Positions 33,131 through 46,793 are shown, numbered from the stretch's first letter. The stretch: DNA of 64,000 bases from Diplonema japonicum (GCA_964019335.1 OZ025672.1:613204-677203); one strand, 5' to 3'. Made by a program: numbers and translations. The notes: generated by a model from the sequence alone, not told the origin.

Positions 33131-34771
33131 ATGGCAGCCCGCCTTACCTCCGATCAGGCGTTCGACGGATGCTCTGTGACGTCAACAACCGGGGGCAGCA
33201 TGGGGTACACAGACACGACGGACATGGGGAGCGAGCCATACTGCAGGAACGAAAACTCGAACAGGCAGGCCCTCCAGGGAGCGGCGGCAGTACCTGGGAC
33301 CGGACCCGGTGCCACTACCTCTGCCTCCACGATGTCGCACTGCGCGGGATACGCGACGGTGCTCGTCAACGGGGTGCAGCTCATCAGGTGCCCTATCCCG
33401 GAGGTCGGACAACTCTCAACAACGGAGGTTGAAGCAGAGGACGTGAACATCTCGGGAGAGGTCGGGGGAATGGGGCTCGACATCCTCTTCATGGCAGCAC
33501 AGGGGTCGGCGGCGGAGGGCCACGAGTGGAAGGCGACGCTTGTCGCGAAGGGCGATCCACTCCTCAGGAAGCAGCGACCGTCAATCTGCCCTGCAGCAGA
33601 GGAGCCGCAGGCCGTGCACAGAATCAACATCGGGGCAGTGGCGCAGCCGGGGAGCAGCTCGCACGTCGGCTACTATCTCCAGGCCGTCCCGCACACCTTC
33701 GAGGTCGTGATCAGCCACCTCCCCGTGCAGCCGATGGCCCCCACGCCGGCAGAACATCAGCTCGTGAAGGAGGTGAGATCGGTGCTTGAGAACCCGAGGC
33801 TGAACAAGGAGGGAGGCTCTCTGAGCTCTGTCCTTCTCAACAACAAGGCGAAGGACAGCGTCTTGTACGAGAAGGTAGTCGGGCGCCTCTACGGCGGGTC
33901 ATGGTCGGAGTTCCTGAAGGCGCACGGTGGCGAGCTAGAGATCTTCTACTACAAGGAGACGGAGATCAAGCGGAAGGACCTTGCCCCCCACATCAAGCGC
34001 TGCGACGCGCGGGTCTTCCTCGCCGGGAAGCCCATGGCCGAGGTTCAGGAGGCGGACCGTGTGCGCTGCGACAGGCAGAGACAAGGCGAGGAAGAGTTCA
34101 AGAGCTTCCTCATCCGGGCCCTCGCCTCGGGGGAGGTCTCGCAAAAGGAGCTCCTCGCAGACCTGAAGACGTGCAAGGGCTTCACAGACTCCCTCTTCCC
34201 GACCTTCTCTCTCCTCATGCGCTTCCTCTCCCGCCACAGCGACACTTTCGTCTGGGCTTCTGACCCGGACCAGCCTACCAGGATCGGTCTCGCTTCTAAG
34301 GACAGGTACCCGCACCACGAGACTCCCGATGTCTTCATCAAGGTGAACCAGGAGGACGGCGGCGACAACCCGTGCGGGAGCAAGAGGGGACCTCACCATC
34401 AGCATCAGCTGCAGTACCCCAGGCAGCAGCAACAACAACAACAACAACCACAACAACACCATCGCAGCGCACAGCTCCCCCCTCTTCCCCCTCGAAACGT
34501 GCACAGCAGCACGCAGCACCCTAGAAGCGAGCAGGCCATTCCAGAGGGAAGCAGCAGCAGCAGCTCCCTACAACCACCCTTCTACGATGAGCAGCAACAG
34601 CAGCAGCAAGGAACACCCCCGTATCAGCAATATGCGGCCACGACCTACGAAAGCAGCACCGCGGCGACAGGCTGCTACCAAACCGCCTACCACCGCACGT
34701 GCTACCGCCATGATCCGTATCAGGAGGCAGGGTCCTTTGTCTACCTCCCTACCCCGCAGGTCGTGTCCTGA
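33131..34771 (+). CDS. Unrecognised family protein X1 with Gln-rich tail, copy 1
   Basis: 546 aa from the ATG at 33131 (44 nt after CCCCAACAG; preceded by a purine-rich leader). Three parts: an N-terminal region (70-200) with CAGYATVLVNGVQLIRCP; a middle module (215-298) with GGSLSSVLLNN and VVGRLYGGSWSEFLKAHGG; a second module (322-388) ending LLMRFLSRHSDTFVWASDPD. The tail (395-546) is rich in Gln, His, Ser, Pro and Tyr with poly-Gln runs. Both modules have a helix, then Fxx(F)LxxH...F, then a strand, which resembles LOTUS/OST-HTH winged helices that bind RNA; this match is tentative. It is paralogous to the gene 1.1 kb downstream. Confidence 0.72.
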   Translation: MAARLTSDQAFDGCSVTSTTGGSMGYTDTTDMGSEPYCRNENSNRQALQGAAAVPGTGPGATTSASTMSHCAGYATVLVNGVQLIRCPIPEVGQLSTTEVEAEDVNISGEVGGMGLDILFMAAQGSAAEGHEWKATLVAKGDPLLRKQRPSICPAAEEPQAVHRINIGAVAQPGSSSHVGYYLQAVPHTFEVVISHLPVQPMAPTPAEHQLVKEVRSVLENPRLNKEGGSLSSVLLNNKAKDSVLYEKVVGRLYGGSWSEFLKAHGGELEIFYYKETEIKRKDLAPHIKRCDARVFLAGKPMAEVQEADRVRCDRQRQGEEEFKSFLIRALASGEVSQKELLADLKTCKGFTDSLFPTFSLLMRFLSRHSDTFVWASDPDQPTRIGLASKDRYPHHETPDVFIKVNQEDGGDNPCGSKRGPHHQHQLQYPRQQQQQQQQPQQHHRSAQLPPLPPRNVHSSTQHPRSEQAIPEGSSSSSSLQPPFYDEQQQQQQGTPPYQQYAATTYESSTAATGCYQTAYHRTCYRHDPYQEAGSFVYLPTPQVVS

Positions 34772-35896
34772 AGAGGGAAAGGGCATAAGAAGGAGAGCGT
34801 GGATATGAACTGTGTGCAGAGGTGATGGTGTAGGTAAGTCCAGGCGCCGAGGGCAGCTCACCCCGAGTACTGAGAGACCCCGCGAAAGCAGATGCAGAAG
34901 GGTTGGGGAAGAGAGAGAGACAGTGTAGAAGAGAGACATCTAGCGAATTAGAGAAGCAGTGTGTATAAGCAGCGGAGGGGAAGAAGGAGGAAAGGAAAAA
35001 AGGGAAGAAGAAGAAGAGAGAGAAAATAAAAAAGAAATAAAAGAGATAAAGTAGAGTGTGCGCTAACTACTCCATCTAACCCGGCCCTTACCCGCTGAGC
35101 CTCCCCTCCCCTCCTGCGCTGTGCGTGTGTGAGAAGTAAAAGAAAGACGATAGCTCGTTGTTTCCCCACTTTTCTTCTTCTTCTTCTTTTTTATACTACA
35201 TTCTCATCCTTCATACCCCCCCCCCCCCCCCTTCCCTAATGTGGCCGTCATCCTCTCCCCTCTCCCGTGTTCTCAGACCTTAACTATTGGTGGCTCGTGT
35301 TCTTGAACGAGTGTCCTGTACCCCCCATCCCCACCCCCTCATCATCAGAAGGGCTTGGCAGGTCGTCGACCTCGCCCTCCGGCAGCGTAGAAGATAAGAA
35401 GGAGGACGCCTGACATTCCTACAAGGAAATAGAAGAGGGAAGAAATAAGCTTAAGAAGGAGGAAGAGAGAGAGAGTAAAAAAAGAATTGGAGAAAGGAGA
35501 AGAGGAACGTGGCAAGGCGGAGGGCCCTTGCTGAAAGAAAAGAGAGCGATATACATATGTTTATATATATACATACCATACATACATATATCCCTCTGGA
35601 AAGAGAAAGACAAAGAGAGAGAAAGAGCTTAACACATCTCTTCCTTGAAGATTCGCGCCCCTGTAATATTATCTGTTGTTTCCCATCCCCACACACACCA
35701 TTCTGTCTTTTGTCCTGTCACCTTTACCTTTACCTTCGTTTCTTTTTTTTATCCTTTCGATTGGCCTGTCTTTAACTTCTCGTCTATCCCTTATTATAAT
35801 CTTCTTATTCCCCCCCCTTTGGCCTTACGACACGCGCACACACGCACACTCAGGAGAAAAAGAAAAAAAGAAGAAAATCGCGACGCCTACCTACAC
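34772..35896. other. Intergenic X1-X2
   Basis: About 1.1 kb with purine-rich stretches, a 16-nt poly-C (35216-35231) and a TATA-like AT repeat near 35555-35590. No gene is seen. Equivalent in copy 2: 50949-52073. Confidence 0.4.
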
Positions 35897-37210
35897 ATGC
35901 ACGGACTCTTTGCATGCGCACTCCTCAACGGGTCAGAGGTACTGAGATGCCCTCTTAGAGGAGAAGCTGAAATCAGAAAAGAAAGGGGAAAGGAGGAGAG
36001 GGAGGCCTCAGGCGAGACAGTGTGCCTAGCGCCAGAGGCGGTGGTTCTAGACGGAGATGGAGACGGTGGGTCGGAGCTGCACGTTGTGTTCTTCTCGCCG
36101 AACGTTGTGCCACGGAAAGGGCTGAGGTGGGAGGGGAGACTCGTGTTAGATGGGGGCAGGGCGTCGGTCTCCCTTGGGGCCATCACCACCAGGCGCGAGA
36201 AGCAGGTAGTAGAAGCGTCAGTCGACTTCGTGCCGAACACCGCGGTGCTGCACGTGCGGGAGGCCGTGATCGACCTGGGTCCCGACCTCGCAGCGGACGG
36301 CCCAGAGGCGGTGCTCATCAACAGAGCAGTCTCCGTGATGGAAGACTCAGACGTGAACCCGAGGTGCGGATCTCTTCCCGTGTCGGTGGTGGAGAACGCC
36401 CTCAGAGAAGGGGGTTGCAAAAGGGGGAAAGAAGACGAAGAAGAAGAAGAAGAAGGGAGAGGTGGTCGGAGGTCAAAGGAAGACATCGTATTTAAAGAAG
36501 TGGTGGGTGGCCTGTATGGAGGGGACGTAGAGGCCTTCCTCGGGAAGCACAGCAGCTCCTTCACCCTGTTCCGGTACACGAGTTCGGAGATCAAAGGGCG
36601 CGGGATGTGCGACTATGTGAACCCTGGGGAAACACGCGTGGTGCTGAAAAAGGGAAAGCGTGTGCAGTTCTACGACTCGGAGGACGAGGAGCAGACTCTG
36701 ACCTTCATGAAGCAGATCCTCTCAGAGGGCGACCTCACCAGCGACGAGCTCCTCTCCGCCGTCCACACAGCAGGGAAGGGCCTCGCCATCTCTCCTGCCT
36801 TCTCGCAACTCATGCGCTTCCTCAGCAGGAACAAGCATGTCTTCTCCTGGTCTACCGACCCGAGCCAGGTCACAATGGTAGGCCTTGCCTCTTCTTCTTC
36901 TTCTTCTTCTTCCTCCTCCTCTTCTTCTTCCCCTCCTTCCTCCTCCTCTCTCCCTTCTTCTGCGAAGAAGGGAAGGAGCAACAACCACCAAAGCTGCCAG
37001 TACCGCCATCAGGGCTACCACCAGCAACAGCAGTACCACCACCACCACCACCACCAACAGCAGCAGCCTTATTACCATGCAGGCAGCGACCACCCCAGCA
37101 GCCATAGGGCCCCCGCCCCCTCCTGGACATATTACTGCGACCAAACCATAGGGCCCGCTGTGATCCATCCGTGCGACACCCTCTTGCCAGAGCACAGCGA
37201 CTGTGCCTAA
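35897..37210 (+). CDS. Unrecognised family protein X2 (paralogue of X1) with Ser/His tail, copy 1
   Basis: 437 aa from the ATG at 35897; the upstream open frame is pyrimidine-rich leader. It aligns with X1 along its length: LFACALLNGSEVLRCP with ATVLVNGVQLIRCP; VSVMEDSDVNPRCGSLPVSV with VRSVLENPRLNKEGGSLSSV; EVVGGLYGGDVEAFLGKHSS with KVVGRLYGGSWSEFLKAHGG; QLMRFLSRNKHVFSWSTDP with LLMRFLSRHSDTFVWASDP. Linkers differ, with an acidic Glu run inserted at ~178-187. The tail carries poly-Ser (~332-345), poly-Gln and poly-His. Divergence is high, so the duplication is old compared with the tandem units. Confidence 0.72.
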   Translation: MHGLFACALLNGSEVLRCPLRGEAEIRKERGKEEREASGETVCLAPEAVVLDGDGDGGSELHVVFFSPNVVPRKGLRWEGRLVLDGGRASVSLGAITTRREKQVVEASVDFVPNTAVLHVREAVIDLGPDLAADGPEAVLINRAVSVMEDSDVNPRCGSLPVSVVENALREGGCKRGKEDEEEEEEGRGGRRSKEDIVFKEVVGGLYGGDVEAFLGKHSSSFTLFRYTSSEIKGRGMCDYVNPGETRVVLKKGKRVQFYDSEDEEQTLTFMKQILSEGDLTSDELLSAVHTAGKGLAISPAFSQLMRFLSRNKHVFSWSTDPSQVTMVGLASSSSSSSSSSSSSSPPSSSSLPSSAKKGRSNNHQSCQYRHQGYHQQQQYHHHHHHQQQQPYYHAGSDHPSSHRAPAPSWTYYCDQTIGPAVIHPCDTLLPEHSDCA

Positions 37211-37584
37211 GAGAAGAAGAAGAGGCAAAAGGGAAGGGGAAGCGAAGAAGAAGAAAGAAAAAGAGAAAAAAAAGAAAAAGAATAAAAAAAGAAAAAGAAA
37301 GAAACAAGAAAGTAAAAGTGGGAGCAAGGCCCACACCTATTCCGAAGGATGCTCTTTTCTGTTCCTATTCTTACCTCCGGTCTGCTCAGCCGTTCTGTTC
37401 CCTGTGCTATTATCATCCGTCCTCCCACCTTGCCACCTTAGACCCTCTTTCTAACCCTTCCTACCTTCTCTTTTATCCTTCATACTACTTTCCTCCTATC
37501 AGCCCAAGCTTGCCTCCTTTTACCTTTTCCTTTTTCATCCTCTTCTTCCTTCATCTGCAGGCGTAAAGCACGACACAGGACAAC

Positions 37585-38037
37585 ATGAAGAAGATAATGC
37601 AGGAACTACGTCGTGCGACACCCCTATCTGCGGTGCACCTCCCCCTCGCATCTTCAGTGCCTCAGTGGACGATGGAAGGGCAAGGGAAAAGACGTTCTAC
37701 TCAAAACTGGGGACCTTGCAGCGGATGCCCCACGTTTGCGCCTTCCCGTCGCACCCAAGGAACAGCACAGAGCACACTCCTCACCCTCATCATGGTCTCA
37801 AGGGTTGTGCTCCTCGTATCACGGATGTCGCAGAGGCGAGTGGTGTTGATATGTGAGGGGACATGCGGGCGGGGTCCACCACCCTGGAAGCAAGTATCGG
37901 GAGGTGGCAGAAGATCTCAAGAACAAGGCGCCGCTATGGTCAGAGTGGAGGTGGCCCCAGAAGGCCTGGAATCTGAAGCGGGAGCCCCCCCCCCCCCCCC
38001 CCCCTGCCTCTCTCGAGGGAGGGACCTCGTCCCTTAG
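37585..38037 (+). CDS. Uncertain gene at unit end, copy 1
   Basis: A very strong pyrimidine tract ending TTCATCTGCAG (37560) lies 24 nt before an ATG at 37585 that opens 150 aa. However, another frame from the same acceptor (VKHDTGQHEEDNAGTTSCD... to TGA at 37857) and a third frame at ~37853-37985 (GSKYREVAEDLKNKAPLWSEW) look more protein-like. The locus may be a multi-exon gene, or one broken by indels, continuing through 38050-38580 and perhaps past the poly-G junction to 39041. Family unknown. Confidence 0.3.
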   Translation: MKKIMQELRRATPLSAVHLPLASSVPQWTMEGQGKRRSTQNWGPCSGCPTFAPSRRTQGTAQSTLLTLIMVSRVVLLVSRMSQRRVVLICEGTCGRGPPPWKQVSGGGRRSQEQGAAMVRVEVAPEGLESEAGAPPPPPPCLSRGRDLVP

Positions 38038-38580
38038 CAGATATAGTCTGTGTCATCTGGCGTACGGACACATCACAGCTGGGCATTCCTCAATGCTTTG
38101 ATGTCGGCAAGGAGAGAGAAAGGCAGACGCTGCCACACCCGCTGGATAGTGGCACCTCCCGTAAAGAGCATCGTGACAAGAGACCCGCAGACTGGGCTCG
38201 CACAGCGAAGTGGGATGTACGTGTATTCGAGGCTAGGATACTGGTGCCAACCATGCATCTGTCAAGATCCGCGCACGCGAAAGGCGGAGTCCTCTTCGGC
38301 CGCACGTGCAAAAGGAAGCCTGAAATGGACGGGCGCGAACCCATGGAACAGAAAGAACCTCCAGTGCTGGGGAAGGGCTTGCGGGGGGGGCCGCCGCCCC
38401 TCGCCCACACCCGCTGGCATGGTCCTGGGCTGGGATCTATCCCCGAGTAGCCAGTTTGGTTCCTTAGCCTTCAAGAACAAGGCCTCCGGGAAGCGTGAAG
38501 GACCTGTGGCTCTTTACAGTTGTCGGGCACACCCAGGGCCACGGCCGATACAGATCACAAGCACCTTTGGCATGGCATCA

Positions 38581-38605
38581 GGGGGGGGGGGGGGGGGGGG
38601 GGGGG
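38581..38605. repeat. Poly-G run at unit 1/2 junction
   Basis: 25 G directly before the first base of copy 2. Confidence 0.92.
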
Positions 38606-40378
38606 CTCCTACCAAAGGGCTCATAGCATCGGTCAGACTGTTGTCCCAAAGGGTGCTGCGTAAGAAGGTAACGGTCTTAACACGGAAGGTCTCCAGGAAA
38701 GGTCTCGGGCAATGGTCACCGGGCATGTGTGGTCGGGACGCGCCCAAGGGAGCGCAAGGCCTCTCTTGCGACCTATTGGCATGAAGCTTTTGGGTCTCGC
38801 CTGCAGTGCTGGGGGCAAGGGCAGGCATCGTTCAAGATGGAAGCCCAACCAAAAAGATCAGTCATTGGGATTTGACAAGGCTGATCCTCTTGTCAGATTC
38901 TACTCCAACAAACGCAGTTCCACAGCCAGTGAGAAGGAGCTGCTGACAAACGTTGGAAGACCTGTAGGGCGCCCCCCTATCCCGACGACGAGGAAAACAT
39001 CTGATAAGGGACCTGGATCGGGTGTAAAGGTGTTTGTATGACGCCTGGTGCGCCTAAAACGCCCCTCCCATCCAACGCGCAAAACCCCTTGCCCCGTTGC
39101 CTGCAGCTGCAAGGGAGCTGTTCGCACAGCCGTACGACATGCGTACGTACGCCGTATGCGCTCCTCCAGATTTCACTGCGCACGCGTACGCCGACAACGT
39201 AGGCCTAGCCGGGGAGGGGGGAGACCAAGAGGGAGTGAAGAACCACAGGACTAGCAGAAAAAGGGGGCGAGCAAGCCCTGCCGTGCGAAAGAGCATGCGA
39301 GAATGCTGAAATTCCGAGAAGGAGATCCTTGCGCGAGAATGCGAATGGGGTTTGTAAGGTCCGCTGCCGACCAAGAAGCACTGTGAGAGTGTGAAGCGGA
39401 AGAAAAACAAAGCGGAGGACCAGCAGAAGCCGGGGCAGCCAGTCAATTGAGGTAATCGTATCACTCAGAAAGCAAATCAGTGCATATGAAGGACAAATGC
39501 GAAGCATGAAGCGGCGTCACCTTCGCGATGCGGTGCAAGGTCAGCAAATCTGTTCTACCCGGCCAGGAGTGGGGGGCACAGATTAGCGCCTCTTCCGCCT
39601 GTTAATAAATGCTTGATGAATGAAAAAGAAGGCGGCAGTGCAGGTTTCAGTGACGAAGGCGCTGTGCTGTCCCCCTCCTCCCACTGAAAGGCAAGCCTGG
39701 TTTTCCATAAGACCACCCACCCAACTAACACTTGGTCCGTGAGTGTCATATGCCAAATAGCAGCACACTGGGGAGGCCTTTCTTCTTCTTCTGCCTCAGG
39801 GACATGAGAGGTAGTGTGGGGGGAGGAGGGGAGGAAGGTGACCTCCACCTCGACCCCTTCGAAGGCTGGCTTGCAGTTGCGGCTTCGCTACGACCCCCGT
39901 TCTTCGCTCCACACCTCGCTTCTCCCGCGCTCGCCCCTCTCTTCCCCGTTAGCCGAGGGACCATGTTCCCTCCAGTAGATGACTTCGACATTTCCTTTCC
40001 CTGGGTTAAGGTATGCTTGGCTTGCAGGTGAAGAGAATAGATACGATAAGATACCCCGAGACCCTCTTTTTCACCTTCCTTTATCCTTATCTTACTCTCT
40101 CTCCTCTTTTCCTTTTTGTACACTGTCTCCTTTTCTTCTCCTTTCTTGCTGGAGAAAAATAAAAGGGGGAAAAAAAAAAAAAAAAGAAAAAAAAGAAAAA
40201 AAGAAGAAGAAAAATGTATTATCAGGGAGGGGATTACTTTTGCCCCCCTATAAAGAGCCTTCTCACAGCGGCCTGGAAAGAAAAGGGGTAAGGGAAAGAA
40301 GAAAAGGGTGTTCCTCTTCTTTGGGGTGGGGGGGGGGGGGCTGTGGCTAGAGGGGAAGAATACCCACCCGACATCGCT

Positions 40379-40996
<618 letters not shown>

Positions 40997-42420
40997 TTAT
41001 TGGGTAGAGGTAGAGGGAGAAGAAAAAGAACAAAAATAAAAGAAAGAGAGAATAAAAAGAAACAGTGAAGAGGGAAGGTCACCACGTGCACCCCCGCCGC
41101 TGTTCTTCGCGTTGTGTCCTTTTCGGGAGAAGAGAAGAGAAGAGAAGAGAAGAGAGGAGAAAGAGAAAGAGAAAGAGAAAGAGAAAGAGAACCGGTTCAG
41201 GGCTATGTTTCCATGCATTTTTTGAAAAAAAGGGAAACGGAAACGGAAACGGAAACGTTTCCCTATTTTGGGGCCGTTTCCTTGGGGCAAACATGGCCGT
41301 TTCCATAAGAATCTTGAAAACACGGAAACGGAAACGTTTCCACGTTTCCTGTCAGCATAGGTTCAGGGGAGGGGAAGCAGCACCGTTTTCTGCCCCACCC
41401 CTCCTCATAGTTCTTATCTCCTTTTCATCGCAACAAGGATGATTGCCTACTCAAAAAAGCACTTTGTTTGCCCAGAGGCAGCGCCGCTCTTTCTCCTCTC
41501 TCACTCGTGTTGGGTTGGTAATCCCTTTAAATAAAGGAGTGGGTAAAAAGAAAAGATTATGAGGAGGGGATTGGGTGAAGCAGGGGGACATTGTCCTGAA
41601 CCCCCGCGGGGCTCCTCTCGGCCCCCCCGCGGGGACGCCGCCCCCCCCGTACCACAGAGCGTCCCGGCCACACACCTAAGAATATGCCCGGAACTGGTTT
41701 TTGCCCTCTTGCCTTTTTCTTTTTCTGGGCTTTTTATCCCACCCCATCTACCCCCCCCCCCCCCCCCCTCTCCTCTTTTGTTTAAGGAGAGAGCGGTGTG
41801 AGCGATTTAAGAAGGTGGTGTGTGCTTTCTCTGGGTGACTGCACGCCCTCACAGTTCTCCATATGTGTGCCTACACTCACACCACCACCTGCATGAACGT
41901 GGAACCTTTGGTTACCCGGGGGGAGAGACTGAGTTTCACACCGCACACATTGAGGACACGACGTGGAACGCAGCGGAAAGAAACTACAGCTTGGACGAGG
42001 TGGCGCCCCCCTGGTAATCAAGTAGATAGCAGTATTAGTTCATTTGCTTCGTTGCACACCTAGTGTCGCAGTCAAAGCCCGATTCCCCCTCTTTCTTCCG
42101 ACCCCTCCTCCCTTCTCCACCACTCTCTCTCCCGGGCGAAACACCAGAGAGACGAAAAGAAGATCTCTCTCTAGGAGAGCCTGCAGCTTTGCTGTTGCTG
42201 CTTCTGCGCAATTCGGCAATCCGCGCGGGCTCGTCTCGGTGCGGTGGGAGGTTGGGAGGGCTAGGAGTCCGAAGGAAAAGACTGGCTGCTGGCTCTGGCT
42301 CTAGCCCTCTTCTCAGAGACGGCTTCTTCTATCATTCTTATTTCAACAGTGAGCACCCCCCCGTACACACTGAGGTTTTATCGAGCTTATTTATAGTTAT
42401 CTCCCTTTTCTGTTCGAAAG

Positions 42421-42453
<33 letters not shown>

Positions 42454-42513
42454 ACCAAAGCCAGAACCCTCCATCCTCTTTTAAAAAAAAGAAAAAAGAA
42501 AAAAAAGAAGAAA

Positions 42514-43680
42514 ATGGCCGACGAAGACGCTCAGGCAATTGTGTGCGACAACGGATCCGGAATGGTGAAGGCAGGGTTCGCTGGGGACGACGCCCCCAGG
42601 TCTGTCTTCCCCTCCATCGTGGGGAGGCCGAAGACGGCGGCTGCGATGATGGGCACAGCTAAAAAGGAGGCGTACATCGGCGACGATGCCCAGTCGAAGA
42701 GGGGGATCCTCCTCATCAAGTACCCCATCGAGCACGGGATCATCACCAACTGGGACGACATGGAAAAGATCTGGCACCACACCTTCTTCAACGAGCTCCG
42801 CGTGGCCCCCGAGGACCACCCCGTCCTCCTCACGGAGGCTCCCATGAACCCGAAGGCGAACAGGGAGAAGATGACCCAGATCATGTTCGAGACCTTCAAC
42901 AGCCCTGCCATGTACGTCGGCATCCAGGCTGTGCTCTCCCTCTACTCGAGTGGCCGCACCACCGGTATCGTTCTCGACTCTGGGGACGGTGTGACCCACA
43001 CGGTCCCTATCTACGAGGGGTACTCCCTCCCCCACGCCGTTCTCCGTATCGACATGGCAGGCAGAGACATGACGGATTGGATGATCAAGCTCCTCACAGA
43101 GAGGGGAAACAGCTTCGTCACCTCCGCCGAGAGGGAGATCGTCCGTGACATCAAGGAGAAGCTCGCCTACGTCGCTCTGGTATGACCAACCCTGGTATTC
43201 TCAAAACACAAACAGGACTTCGACGAGGAGATGTCCCTCGCCTCCTCCTCCTCTTCCCTGGAGAAGGACTACGAGCTCCCCGACGGACAGGTCATCACCG
43301 TTGGGTCCGAGAGGTTCAGGTGCCCCGAGGCCCTGTTCAAGCCCGCCTTCATCGGTCTCGAGGCGAACGGGATCCACGAGACAGTGTACAACAGCATCAT
43401 GAAGTGCGATATCGATGTGAGGAAAGACCTCTACGCCAACATCGTGCTCTCGGGAGGCACCACCATGTACGAGGGCCTCGCCGACCGTCTGTCAAAGGAG
43501 GTGACCAACCTCGCCCCCAACAGCATGAAGATCAAGGTTGTTGCGCCCCCCGAGAGGAAGTACTCTGTTTGGATCGGTGGATCTATCCTCTCATCCCTCT
43601 CCACCTTCGCTTCCATGTGGGTCAAGAAGGAGGAGTACGACGAGAGCGGTCCTGGGATCGTCCACAAGAAGTGTTTCTAG
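42514..43680 (+). CDS. ACT: Actin, copy 2
   Basis: Exons 42514-43179 and 43216-43680; protein identical to copy 1, including the unusual D-loop. The upstream A run is one base shorter (32). Confidence 0.97.
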
Positions 43681-44289
43681 AGGACCTACTCTACCCCTTT
43701 TTTTTTTATCTTACCCTTTTCACCTTGTCTCTTCTTTCGATTCTTCTGGGGGTGGGGTGGGGTGGGGTGGGGCGGGGCGCTTTACTTTGTTCTGTTCCTT
43801 ATACAAATACTTTCCTTTTTTTTCTTTTCTCCTTCTTCTTTATTTCACCTCGTTCTTTCTTTTACATCTTCTTATTTCTCTTTTCATACCTCTTTTCATA
43901 CCTCTTTTCTTTTTTCCTTTCCCTTGCCACAGTGTTCTTCTTCTACTCTGCCTTTCCTTTGACATGACGCCCCACGCAAACAAACACCGAAACACAGGTC
44001 CCTCCCTCTTTCAGAAGGAAAGAAGAGATGAATGCGCGGGCCCTCCCTGCTGCGCTAGCCGCGGCCATTATCCCCACCTCTGTGATAATATACTTGTTGG
44101 ACACAGCAACAGAGAAAGAAGAGAAGGAAAGAAAGACCACTTCAACTGAACGAACCTTGGGTTAGGGGGCGGAGGAGGAAAGGCGGGACCCGCAAGCCCG
44201 GGGGAGACAAGGAGGGGTAAAGACAGGGGGGGGAGGGGGATGAACACTCGGACAGTGAAGACACCCTATTATCCTTGCGCCTTTCTTGT

Positions 44290-44841
44290 CTATGATCTTC
44301 TCTTCTTCCTTAGTGAGTTGGCGAGCCAGTCGAGCCCCTCGTAGAGCCCCTCACCCGTGGCTGCACAAGCCCCTTGGATGTACCACTCCCTTCCCCTCAG
44401 GGAGTGAAGCCCTAGCTTGTCCGTGATCTCTGCTGTGGTCATGGCGTTGGGGAGGTCCTGCTTGTTGGCGAAGACGAGGAGGTGTGCGTCGTTGAGGTCC
44501 TCGTCGGAGGTGAGCTTCCGCAGCTCCTCCGCTGCGATCTTTATTCTGTCCTTGTCGTTGGAGTCGATGACGAAGATGATCCCGTCTGAACCAGAGAAGT
44601 AGTGCCTCCACAAGGGTCTGAGCTTGTCCTGACCGCCGATGTCCCACATCGTGAACTTCAGGTTCTTGTACTCCACTGTCTCCACGTTGAAGCCGATGGT
44701 CGGGATAGATGTCACGAGGTCCCCCAGCTTCAGCTTGTATAGAATGGTCGTCTTCCCAGAGGCATCGAGACCCACCATCAGCAGCTTCACATTCTGCGAG
44801 GGGAAGAGCGACGCAAACAGCTTTCCGATAGATGCACCCAT
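44290..44841 (-). CDS. Arf-family GTPase A1, copy 2
   Basis: 183 aa, intronless; Ile5, Glu105 and Arg149 distinguish it from A2. All G motifs intact. Lies 175 bp downstream of A2 on the same strand. Confidence 0.95.
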   Translation of the reverse strand: MGASIGKLFASLFPSQNVKLLMVGLDASGKTTILYKLKLGDLVTSIPTIGFNVETVEYKNLKFTMWDIGGQDKLRPLWRHYFSGSDGIIFVIDSNDKDRIKIAAEELRKLTSDEDLNDAHLLVFANKQDLPNAMTTAEITDKLGLHSLRGREWYIQGACAATGEGLYEGLDWLANSLRKKRRS

Positions 44842-45016
44842 TTCTTGTTTTCTTTTTTGCTGGAGAAGACTTCTTCCCTTTGGTCGAAGAGAAAAGAAAA
44901 GAAAAGTAAAGAAGAATAACTAAGCAGATAGCGAGGTAATTCTCCGCCTGGGGGGAGGGGGGCTAGGATAGGATGTGGGAGAACACTAGGACCTACTCTC
45001 TTTTCGCCCTTCTTGT

Positions 45017-45568
45017 CTATGATCTTCTCTTCTTCCTTAGTGAGTTGGCGAGCCAGTCGAGCCCCTCGTAGAGCCCCTCACCCGTGGCTGCACAAGCCCC
45101 TTGGATGTACCACTCCCTTCCTTTCAGGGAGTGAAGCCCTAGCTTGTCCGTGATCTCTGCTGTGGTCATGGCGTTGGGGAGGTCCTGCTTGTTGGCGAAG
45201 ACGAGGAGGTGTGCGTCGTTGAGGTCCTCGTCGGAGGTGAGCTTCCTAAGCTCGTCTGCCGCGATTTTTATTCTGTCCTTGTCATTCGAGTCGATGACGA
45301 AGATGATCCCGTCTGAACCAGAGAAGTAGTGCCTCCACAAGGGTCTGAGCTTGTCTTGACCGCCGATGTCCCACATCGTGAACTTCAGGTTCTTGTACTC
45401 CACTGTCTCCACGTTGAAGCCGATGGTCGGGATAGATGTCACGAGGTCCCCCAGCTTCAGCTTGTATAGAATGGTCGTCTTCCCAGAGGCATCGAGACCC
45501 ACCATCAGCAGCTTCACATTCTGCGAGGGGAAGAGCGACGCAAACAGCTTTCCGACAGATGCACCCAT
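45017..45568 (-). CDS. Arf-family GTPase A2, copy 2
   Basis: 183 aa, intronless; Val5, Asp105 and Lys149. It differs from A1 by three conservative residues. Its upstream flank (minus strand) leads into the Arf-B 3' side. Confidence 0.95.
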   Translation of the reverse strand: MGASVGKLFASLFPSQNVKLLMVGLDASGKTTILYKLKLGDLVTSIPTIGFNVETVEYKNLKFTMWDIGGQDKLRPLWRHYFSGSDGIIFVIDSNDKDRIKIAADELRKLTSDEDLNDAHLLVFANKQDLPNAMTTAEITDKLGLHSLKGREWYIQGACAATGEGLYEGLDWLANSLRKKRRS

Positions 45569-45583
45569 TGATCTCTTGTTTTA

Positions 45584-46507
<924 letters not shown>

Positions 46508-46646
46508 TTATTGGGGGTGGGGTGGGGTCACGACAGAGAAATAATGAAAAGGCGACTCCCCAAGCGTGCCAGAAGAGAGAGAGCTATCGGATGCCGGCTT
46601 CCATGACCACCTTGTCTTGTTCGGGGTGGGGGGGAGGAGGGAGAGG

Positions 46647-46684
<38 letters not shown>

Positions 46685-46793
46685 AGTCCTCTCCTCCTTC
46701 CTTTCGTTTCCCTTTCTTTACTCTCCTCCCATCTCCTCACCCCTCCTCCCTCCCCCCTCCTGGATCACTCCTCCTTCTCCGGCCTCTCCTTTC

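Noticed and set aside
36670-37334. Minus-strand frames antisense to X2 rich in Glu, Val or Arg
   Set aside because: Complements of Ser/Gln/His-coding low-complexity repeats; no independent support.
38050-38784. 244-aa frame reading through the poly-G junction
   Set aside because: The frame across the G run differs between junctions (25 versus 26 G), so this continuous reading is not preserved.
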